From: Paradesulfitobacterium ferrireducens
Lineage (GTDB): Bacteria > Bacillota > Desulfitobacteriia > Desulfitobacteriales > Desulfitobacteriaceae
Assembly (NCBI RefSeq): GCF_017310645.1
Contig: NZ_JAFLRH010000044.1
Coordinates: 60,003-124,002, forward strand
DNA length: 64,000 nucleotides
Reading direction: 5' to 3'
In this document: one piece after another, positions 1 through 8,268 of the stretch
How positions within the stretch are numbered: the first letter of the stretch is position 1
Layout of the letters: each line of letters opens with the position of its first letter
Program-made: the position numbers and the translations under genes
The notes under the pieces: generated by a model
The model's input: the letters and a program-made list of their open reading frames with translations, nothing else
Database searches by the model: none
Told to the model about the DNA's origin: nothing

Positions 1-1
1 C

Positions 2-490
2 AATGATTTTGTTGAACGCGGAGAACGGCGATTAATTCGCGTCTTAATTTTGGCTTCTGTGCTGTTAGTCCTAGCCCAGCTCAGTCTGGCCAAAGACCCT
101 GTTCAATTTTACCTGGCCGTTGCCCAGAAAGTGGAGTCACCTTCTTTAGAACTGGCGGATACGGCGCTGGGAAGCGCCAATGCAGCAGCCGGAAGCGCAG
201 CCTCTGTCAATCAAAACGCAGGCGAAGCGGCAGGCACCTGGGTACTGGTTCTGAAGACATCTCCGGCTGCAGCGGTTAGGGTGTGGCAGGATGGGAAAGT
301 CATTGCCGTCCTGGGTGAAGGGGAAAAACAGCTAAAAGTGCGCACCGGAGTGATCCAGCTTGATGCCCGGGAAATCAACGGGGTGGTAAAAGTTCAAGTC
401 TCTAAGCTCGATTCCCGTTTGCATGAACCCCGTCTTAACCAGACCTTTGTCTTAAATAAGGATGTACAAAGTATGTTTGTATCCCCCTGA
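2..490 (+). CDS. Hypothetical membrane-anchored protein, 5' end outside window
   Basis: The frame is open from the first bases of the window and closes with TGA at 488-490, giving 162 visible residues. An ATG at position 3 is in another frame, and the first possible in-frame starts (TTG 50, GTG 59) fall inside a hydrophobic stretch, so the true start probably lies upstream. The visible part begins with a charged segment (NDFVERGERR), then one transmembrane helix (about residues 11-32), a small Ala/Gly/Ser-rich linker and a beta-rich C-terminal domain. I do not recognise a family. A sigma-A promoter follows 57 bases downstream, so it is not obviously in the hutP operon. Confidence 0.55.
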   Translation, partial: NDFVERGERRLIRVLILASVLLVLAQLSLAKDPVQFYLAVAQKVESPSLELADTALGSANAAAGSAASVNQNAGEAAGTWVLVLKTSPAAAVRVWQDGKVIAVLGEGEKQLKVRTGVIQLDAREINGVVKVQVSKLDSRLHEPRLNQTFVLNKDVQSMFVSP

Positions 491-546
491 ATTGTTCCGC
501 TCATTCCGCTCATTACGCTCATATAATAAGTTTCATTGTAATTTCC

Positions 547-575
547 TTGAAAATTTCTGAGCGGCATACTATAAT
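547..575 (+). promoter_or_regulatory. Sigma-A promoter for hutP-aroH
   Basis: TTGAAA (547-552), a 17-base spacer and TATAAT (570-575) form a near-perfect housekeeping promoter. Transcription would start near 582 and give a leader of about 100 bases before hutP. Confidence 0.75.
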
Positions 576-581
576 TTTCCT

Positions 582-685
582 AAATTGAATCATGGGCCAA
601 GGTGTAGGACGGAGACCGAGCAGGGTAGGATGGAAACGCGAAAATGACACCTGTGGTGTCATTTCGGTTTGAAAGGAAGTATTGT
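582..685 (+). promoter_or_regulatory. Structured leader of hutP-aroH with NAG triplets
   Basis: The leader holds NAG triplets at 605, 612, 618 and 626, close to a 7-base period, and shares the blocks GTAGG, CCGAGCAGG and GTAGGATGGAA with the leader at 8060-8094. It is followed by a perfect 10-bp hairpin (642-651 with 655-664) just ahead of the hutP ribosome site GAAAGGAAG. No U-run follows the hairpin, so control could be translational. HutP-family proteins bind NAG triplets separated by four bases, so autoregulation by the adjacent gene is a reasonable inference. Confidence 0.5.
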
Positions 686-1108
686 ATGATCGCTCAGAGC
701 AAGAAAGTAGCCACAGCGGCTTTGCGCATGGCTATGACCGAAAGCCGGGAGGAAGAAGCCCAGTTAAAAGAAATGTTCCTTAAGCAAGGAATCAAGACGG
801 CAGCGGTTGATTACGGCGGGGAATATGTGGCTTCTATTAAGAAAATCGTCGAGCGCGCTGTGGTAGCAGCCAAACGTGAAGGAGTTGCCAAAGAGACCCA
901 CGGGGATGAAGGCGCTGTCGCCGGTGCTACCCGGGAAGCCTTAAGCCAGGTTATGCCGAAAGCCATGGGGCTTAACATCGGTGGGAAAATTGCGATTTCC
1001 CGGTGGGATGAGCATTTAAGCGTGGCGGTTTTCTTTGGGGTCGGCCTGCTTCATCTTGATGAGGTAGCGGTAGGGCTTGGACACCGGGCGGCTCCGAAGG
1101 AGCTGTAA
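686..1108 (+). CDS. HutP-family RNA-binding regulator
   Basis: This 140-residue protein resembles HutP, the hexameric antiterminator that binds NAG-triplet RNA when its amino-acid ligand and a metal are bound. The C-terminal half has the family pattern, a beta-rich stretch ending in [10 protein letters not shown], matching the GVGINHI end of Bacillus HutP that supplies a metal-ligand His. A second His (ETHGDE) sits where the central metal-binding helix begins. I chose ATG 686 for its GAAAGGAAG ribosome site; an earlier ATG at 644 lies inside a leader hairpin. The gene is 14 bases from aroH and inside an aromatic block, not beside hut genes, so the ligand may be aromatic instead of histidine. 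That is inference. Confidence 0.7.
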   Translation: MIAQSKKVATAALRMAMTESREEEAQLKEMFLKQGIKTAAVDYGGEYVASIKKIVERAVVAAKREGVAKETHGDEGAVAGATREALSQVMPKAMGLNIGGKIAISRWDEHLSVAVFFGVGLLHLDEVAVGLGHRAAPKEL

Positions 1109-1122
1109 AAGGAGGGGTTACT

Positions 1123-1485
1123 ATGGTGCGCGGAATCCGCGGTGCAACAACCGTCGAACATAACACGGCCGCAGAGATCAAAGAGGCTACCAAAGAATTG
1201 CTTCATGCCATTGTCCAAGAGAACGAACTGATTAAAGAAGATATTGTAAGTGCTATTTTCACGGTCACCGCTGATTTAAATGCGGATTTCCCTGCTTCGA
1301 GTGCACGCGAAATGGGCTGGGACCGGGTGCCGCTGCTGTGTGCGACTGAGATTCCGGTACCCGGGTCCATGCCTTTATGTATCCGGGTACTGCTTCATGT
1401 TAATACAGATAAAAGCCAAATGGATATCAGCCATGTTTATCTGCGCAAGGCCGTGAGTCTGCGCCAGGATTTGGCGGCTCAATAA
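1123..1485 (+). CDS. aroH: Chorismate mutase, AroH type
   Basis: A 120-residue monofunctional chorismate mutase of the trimeric AroH class, converting chorismate to prephenate in the cytoplasm. Family features seen are the N-terminal [14 protein letters not shown] active-site segment with catalytic Arg, the internal ARE motif, the [18 protein letters not shown] strand with its Arg, and the [11 protein letters not shown]-terminus. The start has an AAAGGAGG site. It is cotranscribed with the HutP-like gene and precedes the trp leader, so both the prephenate and anthranilate branch points lie side by side. Confidence 0.93.
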   Translation: MVRGIRGATTVEHNTAAEIKEATKELLHAIVQENELIKEDIVSAIFTVTADLNADFPASSAREMGWDRVPLLCATEIPVPGSMPLCIRVLLHVNTDKSQMDISHVYLRKAVSLRQDLAAQ

Positions 1486-1524
1486 AGTCTCAATAAAGTT
1501 TTAATAAAAAATTTTAGGTTTTGA

Positions 1525-1554
1525 TTGACGAGAGGAAGTTTCTTCTACTATACT
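1525..1554 (+). promoter_or_regulatory. Sigma-A promoter of the trp operon
   Basis: TTGACG (1525-1530), an 18-base spacer and TATACT (1549-1554) place the transcript start near 1561, giving a leader of about 258 bases before trpE. Confidence 0.65.
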
Positions 1555-1584
1555 AATATAAAGTGTTACTACGAAAGTAAAAGG

Positions 1585-1601
1585 TAGTCAGGAGTCAGGA
1601 G
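1585..1601 (+). promoter_or_regulatory. HutP-style NAG-N4-NAG-N4-NAG array in the trp leader
   Basis: TAG-TCAG-GAG-TCAG-GAG gives three NAG triplets at an exact 7-base period, the spacing used by HutP. It lies at the 5' end of the trp leader. A further GAG falls in an AGGAG-TCAGG-CTCCT hairpin just downstream. Confidence 0.45.
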
Positions 1602-1638
1602 TAAGAACTCAGGAGTCAGGCTCCTACAGGTGCGTTTT

Positions 1639-1739
1639 GAGTTGAGCCGAGAAAAGCTTGAACCGTTGAGATCCCCCCGTATATTTGAATAGCGTAGAGC
1701 CTAGTTGAGATTAGTTGAGAAGAGCTGAGATGAGTTTAG
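1639..1739 (+). promoter_or_regulatory. Split binding site for the trp RNA-binding attenuation protein
   Basis: GAG triplets at 1639, 1644 and 1649 and NAG triplets at 1702, 1707, 1712, 1717, 1722, 1727, 1732 and 1737 each keep an exact 5-base period (two-base spacers). That makes eleven triplets, equal to the eleven subunits of MtrB/TRAP, which binds (G/U)AG repeats with 2-3 base spacers. The two blocks are separated by about 50 bases that include extra triplets at 1668 and 1695. The site lies just before an intrinsic terminator, as in TRAP attenuators. The mtrB gene is not in the window. Confidence 0.8.
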
Positions 1740-1758
1740 CTGGTGTGTTTGCTATGGA

Positions 1759-1786
1759 CCAGTGCTCGTTTGAGTGCTGGTTTTTT
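1759..1786 (+). terminator. trp leader attenuator terminator
   Basis: CCAGTGCTC (1759-1767) pairs with GAGTGCTGG (1772-1780) with two G-U pairs and is followed by six T. The upstream GCTGGT at 1739-1744, at the end of the triplet array, can pair with ACCAGTGC in the terminator 5' arm, so an antiterminator blocked by protein binding is plausible. Confidence 0.8.
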
Positions 1787-1818
1787 GCTTTTATTAAGAT
1801 AAAGAAAGAGGTGAGAGG

Positions 1819-3225
1819 ATGCAGGCAGCAAGGGCTGAGTGGGAGGTTAAAATTAAGCGGAACTTAGTACTTCGTCTGGTTGAGCTAGGCCGCGAATTAG
1901 GCTTACCCTGCACGGTACTGCTTGAAGGGCAGGAAAGGGATTATGAGCGGTCATATGTCGGCTTTGGCTCAGGGTGGGTCATAAAACACCGGCGACAGAC
2001 TGCAGCAGGCCATGACCCAGTGGCGGCCGTACGCGCTTTCATGCAAGAGCAGAAAGAAGCGGTGGGTGAAGACTGGCGGAACTGGGAGAGCGGAGTCATA
2101 GGATATGTGGATTATGAATGGGGGCTCCACTGGCATAGGCCGGCTTCAGCACACTCGAAGCCGGGGTACTTTTTCCGCTTATGTCCGGTTAACCTCATTC
2201 TCTTACCGCTTAAAAACCGTTTGGTATTAGAAGTTTTTGGGGAAAACACGGGGGATGTAAACTCCACTCTGGAGCAGTGGGGGAATGCTGTTGGAAATAT
2301 TGTTGAAACTGAAAGTAAAGTCGCAATAGACGCGAAGACCACCGGAAGCACAGCAGTCAGAACAGCTGCGGAAATCCCGGTAGCGGCGAAAATCACCTGG
2401 GAGAGCAACATGAAACCGGAAGATTTTATTTCGGCGGTTGATCGGATTAAGGAATTCATTCAATCCGGGGATGTCTTCCAGGCTGTGTACTCCCAGCGTT
2501 TCCGCAAAAAAGGGAATTATTCTCCCTGGGCTATTTATCGCAGGCTCCGTGACCTTAACCCTTCTCCTTATCTATTTTGCCTTCAGGGTGAAGAAGAAAC
2601 TTTGGTCGGAAGTTCGCCTGAACTCCTGGTATCTTCGATCGGAGCGCGCATTCGGACTTGCCCGATTGCCGGCACCCGCCCCCGCGGGAGTACAGAGGAG
2701 GCAGATCTGGCCTATGAGTATGAACTCAGACATGATGAAAAAGAAAATGCGGAGCATGCGATGCTGGTGGACTTGGGGCGCAACGATCTGGGAAGGGTCA
2801 GTCGCTATGGTACGGTGCAGGTGACGCAATACGCTGCAGTTGAGAGATTTTCCCATGTGATGCACTTGGTATCCATGGTAGAAGGCGAGCTGGCAGCAGG
2901 GTATGATGGGCATGAAGCCTTAAAGGCAGCCTTCCCCGCAGGGACTTTGAGCGGAGCTCCCAAGGTGCGGGCCATGGAAATCCTGCAGCAGTTAGAGCCC
3001 GCTTATCGGGGAGCCTATGGCGGTGCTCTCGGGATCGTACGTTGGAACGGAGATATCGATTTTTGCATTACGATTAGAACCCTGTGTCTGACAGAAGATG
3101 AGATCAGCGTTCAGGCAGGAGCCGGAATTGTCTTCGATTCCATCCCGGAGGCAGAGTACCAAGAAACCGTGCATAAGGCCAAAGCCTTAATGAAGGTGGT
3201 GGATGAACTTGCTTCTGATGATTGA
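1819..3225 (+). CDS. trpE: Anthranilate synthase component I
   Basis: TrpE converts chorismate and ammonia to anthranilate. The 468-residue protein carries the chorismate-binding domain in its C-terminal half, with PIAGTRPRG (typical of TrpE; PabB has PIKGTRPR), DLGRNDLGRV, and AGTLSGAPKVRAMEI. The N-terminal feedback-site motif LLES reads LLEGQERDYE, so tryptophan sensitivity may differ. The start follows GAGGTGAGAGG. Its last 23 bases overlap the next gene, implying translational coupling. The long attenuator leader upstream controls it. Confidence 0.95.
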   Translation: MQAARAEWEVKIKRNLVLRLVELGRELGLPCTVLLEGQERDYERSYVGFGSGWVIKHRRQTAAGHDPVAAVRAFMQEQKEAVGEDWRNWESGVIGYVDYEWGLHWHRPASAHSKPGYFFRLCPVNLILLPLKNRLVLEVFGENTGDVNSTLEQWGNAVGNIVETESKVAIDAKTTGSTAVRTAAEIPVAAKITWESNMKPEDFISAVDRIKEFIQSGDVFQAVYSQRFRKKGNYSPWAIYRRLRDLNPSPYLFCLQGEEETLVGSSPELLVSSIGARIRTCPIAGTRPRGSTEEADLAYEYELRHDEKENAEHAMLVDLGRNDLGRVSRYGTVQVTQYAAVERFSHVMHLVSMVEGELAAGYDGHEALKAAFPAGTLSGAPKVRAMEILQQLEPAYRGAYGGALGIVRWNGDIDFCITIRTLCLTEDEISVQAGAGIVFDSIPEAEYQETVHKAKALMKVVDELASDD

Positions 3226-4873
3226 TAACTATGATTCTTTCACGTACAACCTGGTCCAGGAATTTGGACGTTTGGGCGCAGATATTCAAGTCGTGCGCAA
3301 TGACGAGAAAACGGTGGACGAGATTTTAGCGGTAAAACCGCAGGGAATCATTATATCCCCCGGGCCGTGCACGCCGAAGGAAGCCGGGGTGTCGCTCGAA
3401 CTGCTGGCTGAAGTTGCGCGCAGGGCCGGGCAAGGTGAGGTTATACCTGTCTTAGGGGTTTGCCTGGGGCACCAGGCTTTGGCTGAAGCACTGGGAGGCC
3501 GTGTGGTGCGGGCGCCCCAGATTGTGCACGGCAAGAAATCCAAGATTTATCACCTTGGCCGCGGGCTGTTTGCGGGACTTCGGCAAGGGTTTCTGGCCGG
3601 GCGCTATCATTCTTTAATGGTGGACCGAGATAGCTTAAGTGCTGATTGGGAAGTTTCAGCTTTCACGGAGCAGGGTTTGGTGATGGCGCTGGAACACAAG
3701 AGGTTTCCTTTTTTCGGGGTTCAGTTTCATCCGGAGAGCATCTTGACCCGGGAAGGGGAAAAGATTCTGCAAAGGTTTATTGAAATAACAGAGTCAAGTA
3801 AGAATATGAGCACAGAGCTGAGTCAAGCTGAGAAAGGAGAGCGGAGTATGAGTGGAATTCGGGAAGCCTTGAACAAATTGTCGGTGGGGGAAAATCTTGC
3901 GGAAGAATTGGCAGCACAAGTGATGAAAGAACTATTGGCAGGAGATGTTGCCCCGTCCCAGGTGGGAGCGTTGCTTTTGGGTTTGCGGATTAAGGGAGAA
4001 ACTGCTGAGGAAATCGCGGGGTTTGCCCGGGTCTTGCGGGGACTCAGCCATACCATTCCGGCGCCTGCGACAACCGTGGATACCTGCGGCACCGGAGGAG
4101 ACAGTGCCGGAACCTTTAATATTTCCACTACGGCGGCATTTGTTGTGGCCGGAGCCGGAGTACCCGTGGCCAAGCACGGGAACCGGTTTGCATCCGGGCG
4201 GTGCGGGAGCGCGGATGTGCTGGAGCAGCTCGGAGTTGCTTTGGATCTTAAACCAGAGGAAAGCGCTCGCAATCTGGAAGAGGTTGGGATGGCTTTCTTG
4301 TTTGCTCCGTTGTATCATCCGGCCCTGGGCAAAGTCGCTTCCCACCGGCGCGAACTGGGAGTGCGCACGATTTTTAATCTACTGGGTCCGCTGCTTAATC
4401 CTGCCGCAGCCCCGAATCAACTGCTGGGGGTTTCCTCCCTGCAGATTCTGCCGAAGTTAGCAAAGGCTTTGGCTATCCTTGGTACAAAGCGTGCAGTGGT
4501 GGTAACCGGAGAGGACGGGCTGGACGAGGTGACCCTTACAGCCAAGACCCAGGCCATTATGGTGGAAGGCGGACAGCTGACGGAGTTTACCATCGTACCG
4601 GAAGATTATGGCTTCGCCCGTTGTACGCTTGAGGATTTACGCGGCGGCGGACCGGAAGAAAATGCCCGCATTACTCTGGACATTCTCCGGGGAGTACCGG
4701 GGCCAAAGAGGGATATTGTGGTCTTAAATGCCGGAACCGCTCTCTATGCGGCCGGAAAGGCCGGGAGTATCCGGGAAGGCGTAAAGCTGGCGCAGGATAG
4801 TATCGATTCCGGAAGGGCTTTAGGTAAACTGGAGGCCCTGCGTTCTGACCTGGCCCAGGTTGCTGCGCTTTAA
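3203..4873 (+). CDS. trpGD: TrpG-TrpD fusion: anthranilate synthase glutaminase and phosphoribosyltransferase
   Basis: One 556-residue frame joins the glutamine amidotransferase (about residues 1-195, with SPGPCTP, the nucleophile in GVCLGHQA near residue 87 and FHPES near 177) to anthranilate phosphoribosyltransferase (from about 216, with DTCGTGGD and KHGNR). It feeds ammonia to TrpE and then attaches PRPP to anthranilate. The linker contains an AAAGGAG site and in-frame ATG at 3848 that would yield a normal-length 341-residue TrpD, so a separate TrpD product is possible. The following trpC and trpF are missing and trpB comes next. Confidence 0.93.
   Translation: MNLLLMIDNYDSFTYNLVQEFGRLGADIQVVRNDEKTVDEILAVKPQGIIISPGPCTPKEAGVSLELLAEVARRAGQGEVIPVLGVCLGHQALAEALGGRVVRAPQIVHGKKSKIYHLGRGLFAGLRQGFLAGRYHSLMVDRDSLSADWEVSAFTEQGLVMALEHKRFPFFGVQFHPESILTREGEKILQRFIEITESSKNMSTELSQAEKGERSMSGIREALNKLSVGENLAEELAAQVMKELLAGDVAPSQVGALLLGLRIKGETAEEIAGFARVLRGLSHTIPAPATTVDTCGTGGDSAGTFNISTTAAFVVAGAGVPVAKHGNRFASGRCGSADVLEQLGVALDLKPEESARNLEEVGMAFLFAPLYHPALGKVASHRRELGVRTIFNLLGPLLNPAAAPNQLLGVSSLQILPKLAKALAILGTKRAVVVTGEDGLDEVTLTAKTQAIMVEGGQLTEFTIVPEDYGFARCTLEDLRGGGPEENARITLDILRGVPGPKRDIVVLNAGTALYAAGKAGSIREGVKLAQDSIDSGRALGKLEALRSDLAQVAAL
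3808..3850 (+). promoter_or_regulatory. Internal trpD ribosome site overlapped by NAG triplets
   Basis: GAG/AAG triplets occur at 3808, 3815, 3820, 3825, 3830, 3837 and 3844 with 5- or 7-base steps and cover the AAAGGAG preceding ATG 3848. In Bacillus, TRAP represses trpG translation by covering its ribosome site with such repeats. A similar control of an internal trpD start is inferred here. Confidence 0.4.
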
Positions 4874-4901
4874 CAGGCTTAAGTAAGGAGACCGTTAAAA
4901 A

Positions 4902-6128
4902 ATGATAAGTGATAAAATTCATGAACTCATGGGTCAGGGCGATGCCCCAGGCCGGTTTGGCCCCTTTGGCGGGGCTTATGTGCCGGAAACGTTGGTACCC
5001 GCTTTGCGGGAATTGGAGCGGGCTTATCGGGCGGCTCAGGAAGATGACGCGTTTCGGACGGAGTTTCAAGCGCTTTTGTCAAAGTATGTAGGCCGGCCTT
5101 CCTTGCTCTATGAAGCAACGCGTTTGACCGAAGCCCTGGGCGGCGCCCGCATTTTCCTGAAACGGGAGGATTTGAACCATACCGGCGCCCATAAGATCAA
5201 TAACACCTTGGGTCAGGTGTTGTTAGCGAAAAGAATGGGCAAAACCCGTGTAATCGCAGAAACCGGGGCCGGCCAGCACGGCGTGGCGACGGCGACAGCC
5301 TGTGCCCTGTTTGGGTTGTCCTGTGTGGTTTATATGGGGGAGGAAGATGTGCGCCGCCAGCACCTGAATGTCTTACGCATGCGTTTGCTGGGAGCAGAAG
5401 TGCGGGCCGTCACCATCGGCTCGCGTACGCTTAAAGATGCGATCAATGAGGCTTTGCGCGACTGGGTGACTAACGTGGATAATACCTTTTACTGTTTCGG
5501 TACGGCAGCCGGACCCCATCCCTACCCGACCATTGTCCGCGATTTTCAGCGCATCATCGGGGAGGAAACCCGGGCGCAGGCTTTGGATAGGATAGCCAGG
5601 CTTCCGGATGCCTTGGTGGCGTGTGTCGGTGGTGGAAGCAATGCAATTGGCTTTTTCCGCCCCTTTATTGAGGATGAGGGGGTACGCCTGATCGGGGTAG
5701 AAGCAGGGGGTAAGGGAGATGCCTCCGGGAATAATGCCGCGACCTTGTCCTTAGGCCGGCCGGGTGTGCTGCATGGGGCCTATAGTTACCTGCTTCAGGA
5801 CGAAGACGGGCAAATCACCATGACTCATTCCGTGTCAGCCGGGCTTGATTATCCTGGAGTAGGGCCTGAACACAGCTACCTGCAAGAGATCGGCCGGGCC
5901 GAGTATGTGCGTATATCCGATGAGGAAGCGGTAAGGGCGTGTGAGCTCCTTGCGCGCACGGAAGGGATTCTGCCTGCCCTTGAAAGCGCCCATGCGGTAG
6001 CTTATGCGGCAAAGCTTGCACCCGAGCTCCCGTCCGAGCAAGTAATTGTGGTCAATTTATCCGGGCGCGGGGATAAAGATGTGGAAACCCTTGCTGCTTA
6101 CCTGAAAGGGAGGAGTCAGCATGAGTGA
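4902..6128 (+). CDS. trpB: Tryptophan synthase beta chain
   Basis: A 408-residue PLP enzyme that condenses indole and serine to tryptophan. The PLP lysine lies in HTGAHKINN (about residue 95), the glycine-rich phosphate loop is [10 protein letters not shown], and the TrpB1-type N-terminal [13 protein letters not shown] segment is present. It starts after a TAAGGAG site 28 bases from trpGD and overlaps trpA by 8 bases. Beta uses indole channelled from TrpA. Confidence 0.96.
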   Translation: MISDKIHELMGQGDAPGRFGPFGGAYVPETLVPALRELERAYRAAQEDDAFRTEFQALLSKYVGRPSLLYEATRLTEALGGARIFLKREDLNHTGAHKINNTLGQVLLAKRMGKTRVIAETGAGQHGVATATACALFGLSCVVYMGEEDVRRQHLNVLRMRLLGAEVRAVTIGSRTLKDAINEALRDWVTNVDNTFYCFGTAAGPHPYPTIVRDFQRIIGEETRAQALDRIARLPDALVACVGGGSNAIGFFRPFIEDEGVRLIGVEAGGKGDASGNNAATLSLGRPGVLHGAYSYLLQDEDGQITMTHSVSAGLDYPGVGPEHSYLQEIGRAEYVRISDEEAVRACELLARTEGILPALESAHAVAYAAKLAPELPSEQVIVVNLSGRGDKDVETLAAYLKGRSQHE

Positions 6129-6948
6129 GCGCTTGAACCGTGCCTTTTCCGAACCGGCGGCAGGCTTAACCCGGCTTATTATGTATTTGATGGCCGGAGA
6201 TCCTGATCCGGACACAAGCGTGCGCCGCTTAAGCGGTTTAGCCGAAAGCGGAGTCGATGTGATTGAACTGGGGATCCCTTTCAGCGATCCCATGGCTGAC
6301 GGCCCGGTGATTCAAGCGGCTGCCGAAAGAGCTCTTGCACAGGGGATGACCTTTACCAAGACCCTGGATATCGTACGTGCCTTCCGCAAGTCTTATTCAA
6401 CCCCGCTGCTCTTGATGGGTTATCTTAATCCCATGCTCCAGTACGGGTGGGAAAAGTTTATCCAAGATGCCGTAACGGCGGGAGTAGACGGGCTGATTAT
6501 TCCAGATCTGCCCTGGCGCGAGAGCAAAGGGCTGAGATCCTTGGGCACCGGGCTTGCTCAAGCAGCAGGAGGACACTTGTCCTTTATTCCTATGATTGCT
6601 CAGACCGGTGAACCGGAAGATATTAAAGCACTCGCTTCCGAGAACCAGGGATTTGCCTATGTTCTTTCACGGAACGGGATTACCGGCGGAGAAGTGGAAA
6701 TCCCGGCCACAGTTCTTAATTTTATCAAGGATTTAAGGCAGCTCAAGCTTCCGCTCTGTGTTGGCTTTGGGATTCGAAACTCTGAGCAGGTGCAGCGCTT
6801 AGCCCCCTTTGTGGACGGAGTCGTAGTCGGCAGCGCTTTAGTTGAACGCTTCGCGGCACTGGATGCCAAGCAGTTAAACCCCGGAGCCTTGATAGAAAGG
6901 GAACAAGAGATCTTCGCCTGGGTGCGAAGCCTGAAAGCGACCCCATGA
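6121..6948 (+). CDS. trpA: Tryptophan synthase alpha chain
   Basis: A 275-residue TIM-barrel subunit that cleaves indole-3-glycerol phosphate to indole. Catalytic Glu and Asp are seen in [17 protein letters not shown] and DGLIIPDLP, and the phosphate-binding [10 protein letters not shown] is intact. Its start overlaps trpB. No IGP synthase (trpC) or PRA isomerase (trpF) lies in the operon, so its substrate must be made by genes elsewhere. Confidence 0.96.
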   Translation: MSERLNRAFSEPAAGLTRLIMYLMAGDPDPDTSVRRLSGLAESGVDVIELGIPFSDPMADGPVIQAAAERALAQGMTFTKTLDIVRAFRKSYSTPLLLMGYLNPMLQYGWEKFIQDAVTAGVDGLIIPDLPWRESKGLRSLGTGLAQAAGGHLSFIPMIAQTGEPEDIKALASENQGFAYVLSRNGITGGEVEIPATVLNFIKDLRQLKLPLCVGFGIRNSEQVQRLAPFVDGVVVGSALVERFAALDAKQLNPGALIEREQEIFAWVRSLKATP

Positions 6949-7074
6949 ACATCATGAAGAATCTGGAAATAACCTATATCAGAATAAACTTTACCCAATC
7001 TGACGGAATTTTTAGCGGTTGAGGCTATGAGGATTCATAACTAAGGACGTGTGCGGACACAACTAAAACAGTTG

Positions 7075-7103
7075 TTTACACTCCAGTCTGCAAGCGGTAA
7101 AAT
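7075..7103 (+). promoter_or_regulatory. Sigma-A promoter for the first DAHP synthase
   Basis: TTTACA (7075-7080), a 17-base spacer and TAAAAT (7098-7103) predict a start near 7110. This lies downstream of the earliest possible GTG start (7051) and supports GTG 7144 as the true start. Confidence 0.6.
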
Positions 7104-7143
7104 ACGTCTTAGAGTAATTTCCTTAGAGAAGGGAGGGAGCCCG

Positions 7144-7965
7144 GTGCAATTAATCGCCCGCCGGAATGAGGAAACTGAGGGAACTACCCAGGTGCAAGTG
7201 GGAAACGCTGTGTTCGGCGGCCCTCAGGTGATTGTCATTGCCGGCCCATGTGCCATCGAGAGTTATGAACAATTGCTCGCTACTGCGCAAGAGGTTAAAC
7301 GTTTAGGAGCAACGGTATTGCGCGGGGGTGCCTATAAACCGAGAACATCCCCCTATTCTTTTCGCGGCAAGGGGGAAACCGGACTTGAAATATTAGCTGC
7401 TATCAAAAAAGAGACAGGGCTTCCTGTCGTGACTGAGGTTATGGATGTCCGTGATATTGAACGGGTGGCAGCTGTGGCTGACATGATTCAAATCGGTTCG
7501 CGCAATATGCAGAACTTTACCCTTTTAAGTGAAGCCGGTCGCTCGCGGCATCCGGTATTTCTGAAGCGGGGGCTGGCAGCCACACTTGAGGAATGGATTT
7601 ATGCGGCCGAATATATTTTGGCGGAGGGTAACGACCAAGTGGTGCTCTGCGAACGCGGCATCCGGACGTTTGAGACTTATACGCGCAATACCGTCGATAT
7701 TACTGCGATTCCGGCCATGAAGGAGCTGTCCCATCTTCCGATTGTGCTTGACCCAAGCCACGGAACGGGGAGATGGTCTTTGGTTGCCCCGGTGGCGTTG
7801 GCGGGGGTTGCGGCCGGTGCGGACGGGTTGATGATTGAGGTGCATCCTCAGCCGTCCGAGGCCATGAGCGATGGTTCCCAGTCTTTGAATTTCAAGCACT
7901 TTGCCGAGCTGATGCAAGCCTTGAATCCGGTAGCCCGGGCTGTAGGACGCAAAGTAATGGCCTAG
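7144..7965 (+). CDS. aroF: 3-deoxy-7-phosphoheptulonate synthase, core-only
   Basis: DAHP synthase of the type I-beta class (KDO8P-like), condensing PEP and erythrose-4-phosphate to start the shikimate pathway. Core motifs are [57 protein letters not shown] and DPSHGTGR. I chose GTG 7144, which has a GGGAGGGAG site and follows the promoter; the product has 273 residues. Unlike its neighbour at 8269 it lacks the N-terminal ferredoxin-like regulatory domain, so it may escape the feedback inhibition that domain gives. Stop codon is TAG. Confidence 0.92.
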   Translation: MQLIARRNEETEGTTQVQVGNAVFGGPQVIVIAGPCAIESYEQLLATAQEVKRLGATVLRGGAYKPRTSPYSFRGKGETGLEILAAIKKETGLPVVTEVMDVRDIERVAAVADMIQIGSRNMQNFTLLSEAGRSRHPVFLKRGLAATLEEWIYAAEYILAEGNDQVVLCERGIRTFETYTRNTVDITAIPAMKELSHLPIVLDPSHGTGRWSLVAPVALAGVAAGADGLMIEVHPQPSEAMSDGSQSLNFKHFAELMQALNPVARAVGRKVMA

Positions 7966-8000
7966 AAAAATTTTTCTTACACAAAAATTTTTCTTACCAA

Positions 8001-8030
8001 TTGTGTCTTTTAAGATACCTGTGGTAAAAT
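8001..8030 (+). promoter_or_regulatory. Sigma-A promoter for the second DAHP synthase
   Basis: TTGTGT (8001-8006), an 18-base spacer and TAAAAT (8025-8030) predict a start near 8037 and a leader of about 230 bases. Confidence 0.5.
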
Positions 8031-8036
8031 GGTAAA

Positions 8037-8268
8037 AAGGTTTTTGCCTGTTATGACGGTAGGGTCTTCCGAGCAGGGAGACAGTAGGATGGAAGCACGG
8101 CTTAAGCTAAGTTTATTTGTAGGTTAGGTAGGATGGGAGCGGTTGGCTATAAGCACCCTCTTATTCGGGGTGCTTTTTTGGCTTTTTAGGACACTATTGC
8201 AGGTCGGTAGGATAATCCAATTATAAAATTCTAAAAATAAGTAGGATGGTAGAAAGGGGAAAAGAGCA
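8037..8268 (+). promoter_or_regulatory. Attenuator leader with HutP-style triplets before aroF2
   Basis: GAG-CAGG-GAG-ACAG-TAG at 8071-8087 places three NAG triplets at an exact 7-base period. The surrounding blocks (GTAGG, CCGAGCAGG, GTAGGATGGAA) match the hutP-aroH leader. GTAGGATGG recurs near 8128 and 8243, the last next to the ribosome site. An intrinsic terminator at 8151-8179 lies inside the leader, so antitermination by the HutP-like protein is a testable inference. Confidence 0.5.
8151..8179 (+). terminator. Leader terminator before aroF2
   Basis: AAGCACCC (8151-8158) pairs with GGGTGCTT (8168-8175) and ends in a run of six T at 8174-8179. It lies 90 bases ahead of the coding region, inside the transcribed leader. 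Confidence 0.75.

Noticed and set aside
620..640. T-box riboswitch: AGGATGGAAACGCG resembles the T-box AGGGTGGNACCGCG motif
   Set aside because: The leader starts near 582 and is only about 100 bases, too short for stem I and specifier. The similar leader at 8037 also lacks the rest of a T-box.
7051..7143. Longer N-terminus for the first DAHP synthase from GTG 7051
   Set aside because: A sigma-A promoter lies within this stretch and the added residues do not resemble the regulatory domain. GTG 7144 has the strong ribosome site.
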